Source: Listeria marthii FSL S4-120 | Lineage (GTDB): Bacteria; Bacillota; Bacilli; Lactobacillales; Listeriaceae | Assembly (NCBI GenBank): GCA_000183865.1 | Contig: CM001047.1 | Location: forward strand, 735,106 to 741,123 | Direction: 5' to 3' | Length of the DNA stretch: 6,018 bases | In this document: in pieces, positions 5,416-6,018 of the stretch | How the letters are laid out: the number at the start of each line of letters is the position of its first letter | How positions within the stretch are numbered: position 1 is the first letter of the stretch | Made by a program: the position numbers and the translations under genes | Notes under the pieces: model-generated | What the model was told of the DNA's origin: nothing | What the model saw: only the letters and a program-made list of their open reading frames with translations | The model's database searches: none

Positions 5416-5435
5416 GATTAAAGGTCTTCTTTTTT
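5403..5435 (+). terminator. Intrinsic terminator of the two-gene operon
   Basis: GAAGACCTTTA (5404-5414) pairs perfectly with TAAAGGTCTTC (5419-5429) around the tetraloop GGAT, extended by A5403-T5430, with T to 5435. The left arm is the last codons of the GIY-YIG-like gene including its stop. Confidence 0.93.
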
Positions 5436-5503
5436 ATAAATTAAAATTGTATATTAAAAAGTTTATTTGGATAAAAAGTCACGAAATATCTATATTTTCC
5501 CGG

Positions 5504-5521
5504 TATAATTAATGTTATAAT
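5504..5521 (+). promoter_or_regulatory. Promoter region of the DUF4064-like gene, two candidate -10 boxes
   Basis: Two perfect TATAAT boxes occur at 5504-5509 and 5516-5521. The second is preceded by TGT and so is an extended -10 (TGTTATAAT), which can work without a good -35; indeed no convincing -35 is seen for either. The region is very AT-rich, so one box may be chance. It overlaps an 8-base tandem repeat. Confidence 0.6.
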
Positions 5522-5525
5522 GTTA
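5510..5525 (+). repeat. Tandem direct repeat TAATGTTA x2 at the promoter
   Basis: TAATGTTA occurs twice head to tail without a gap (5510-5517 and 5518-5525), straddling the extended -10 box. It could be a site for a response regulator binding direct repeats, though the 8-base period is shorter than the 10-11 bases usual for OmpR-type sites. Chance in AT-rich DNA is possible. Confidence 0.55.
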
Positions 5526-5554
5526 ATTGACTATAAAAAGGGAGGGTTTTAAAC

Positions 5555-5956
5555 ATGAATCCAAGAAAATCAGAATTTGTTTTAAGTTTAATCGCTGGGA
5601 TTACAGGTATTATTGCGGGTATTACTGGAATCGCAGGTGGAGGTCTTCTTGCTGCTTTATCTGGAAACGAAGAGCTATCCAACGCAGCTTCAATGACTAC
5701 TGCTGATAGTGAGACGCTTGCTGCTGTAGGTGGCTTAACAGTATTTTTCTCAGTGATTGCTTTAGTAATTGGTATCGCTTTGATTGTTTTTGCAGTATTA
5801 ATCAAACGTAATGCTAAAGTATTCGGTATCTTGACACTTATAGCTGGTGTTGTAGGTTTCTTCTTAGTTGGACTACTTTGGATTGTTCCAGGTATTCTTG
5901 CAATTATCGCAGGTATTATGTGCCTAGCGAGAAAAGTACCAGCTTCTTTAAGCTAA
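5555..5956 (+). CDS. Small integral membrane protein, DUF4064-like (133 aa)
   Basis: This is a Gly/Ala/Ile-rich membrane protein of unknown function. Hydrophobic segments lie at about residues 8-35, 57-83, 87-106 and 108-125, with a short polar loop (36-56, GNEELSNAASMTTADSE) between the first two. Basic residues at the N-terminus (R4, K5), between helices 2 and 3 (KRNAK, 84-88) and at the end (ARK, 125-127) place both ends and the middle loop inside, with the polar loop outside by the positive-inside rule. Length, loop and helix pattern resemble DUF4064 proteins of Firmicutes, from memory. The first helix repeats AGITGI at 14-19 and 21-26 in different codons, a glycine pattern suited to tight helix packing. 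The start is firm: GGGAGGG (5541-5547) is 7 bases before the ATG. It has its own promoter and terminator, so it is monocistronic. Confidence 0.88.
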   Translation: MNPRKSEFVLSLIAGITGIIAGITGIAGGGLLAALSGNEELSNAASMTTADSETLAAVGGLTVFFSVIALVIGIALIVFAVLIKRNAKVFGILTLIAGVVGFFLVGLLWIVPGILAIIAGIMCLARKVPASLS

Positions 5957-5965
5957 TTTTATGGA

Positions 5966-6014
5966 TAGGCTGTAACAAGATGAGCAATCATTTTGTTATA
6001 GCTTATTTTTTTTT
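5966..6014 (+). terminator. Intrinsic terminator after the DUF4064-like gene
   Basis: A 16-base stem AGGCTGTAACAAGATG (5967-5982) pairs with CATTTTGTTATAGCTT (5989-6004) using three G-T wobbles, loop AGCAAT, extended by T5966-A6005. A run of nine T (6006-6014) follows. Confidence 0.93.
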
Positions 6015-6018
6015 GAAG

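Noticed and set aside
5515..5805. 96-codon minus-strand open frame opposite the membrane protein gene
   Set aside because: Low-complexity Ile/Pro/Ala translation of the complementary strand of membrane helices; no ribosome site.
1..6018. Mobile elements, prophage genes, CRISPR arrays, toxin-antitoxin or defence modules
   Set aside because: No transposase, integrase, terminal repeats, spaced direct repeats or known defence domains are visible; gene order and style look like core chromosome.

Overview
The window looks like chromosomal DNA of a low-GC Gram-positive bacterium, most likely Listeria (sensu stricto, close to L. monocytogenes). The basis is the gene order: chemoreceptor, YvpB-like C39 protein, LPXTG protein, glmS with its ribozyme, monofunctional FAD synthetase. 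To this are added strong AAAGGAG/GGAGG ribosome binding sites, sigma-A type promoters and an intrinsic terminator behind almost every gene. The species is inferred from remembered gene order and protein sequences, not from a search.

Layout. 1-395 is the 3' end of a methyl-accepting chemotaxis protein. It is followed after 12 bases by a secreted or membrane-tethered C39-like cysteine peptidase (408-1136), probably on the same transcript. A bidirectional terminator (1135-1181) separates this pair from a convergent 70-codon gene (1180-1392, minus strand) for a miniature LPXTG wall-anchored protein. Its promoter diverges from that of glmS. The 449 bases from 1393 to 1841 hold no protein gene: they carry the two divergent promoters, the glmS self-cleaving ribozyme (about 1570-1753) and a linker that can fold over the glmS ribosome binding site. 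glmS (1842-3647) makes glucosamine-6-phosphate, the entry to UDP-GlcNAc and cell wall synthesis, and the ribozyme senses that product. After a terminator come a RibF-type FAD synthetase with a decayed riboflavin kinase domain (3760-4497), a two-gene operon of unknown function behind a promoter covered by two inverted repeats (4584-5415), and a four-helix membrane protein resembling DUF4064 (5555-5956) ending in a strong terminator (5966-6014).

How the parts relate. Three units touch the cell envelope (C39 protein, LPXTG mini-protein, glmS), but they are separate transcripts and no joint pathway is proven. Most of the window is ordinary core genome: I see no insertion sequence, prophage, CRISPR array, tRNA or rRNA. 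The points most worth a second look are the 13-residue surface peptide predicted from the LPXTG gene, the possible anti-Shine-Dalgarno switch around the glmS ribozyme, and the operator-like dyads in front of the uncharacterised two-gene operon.
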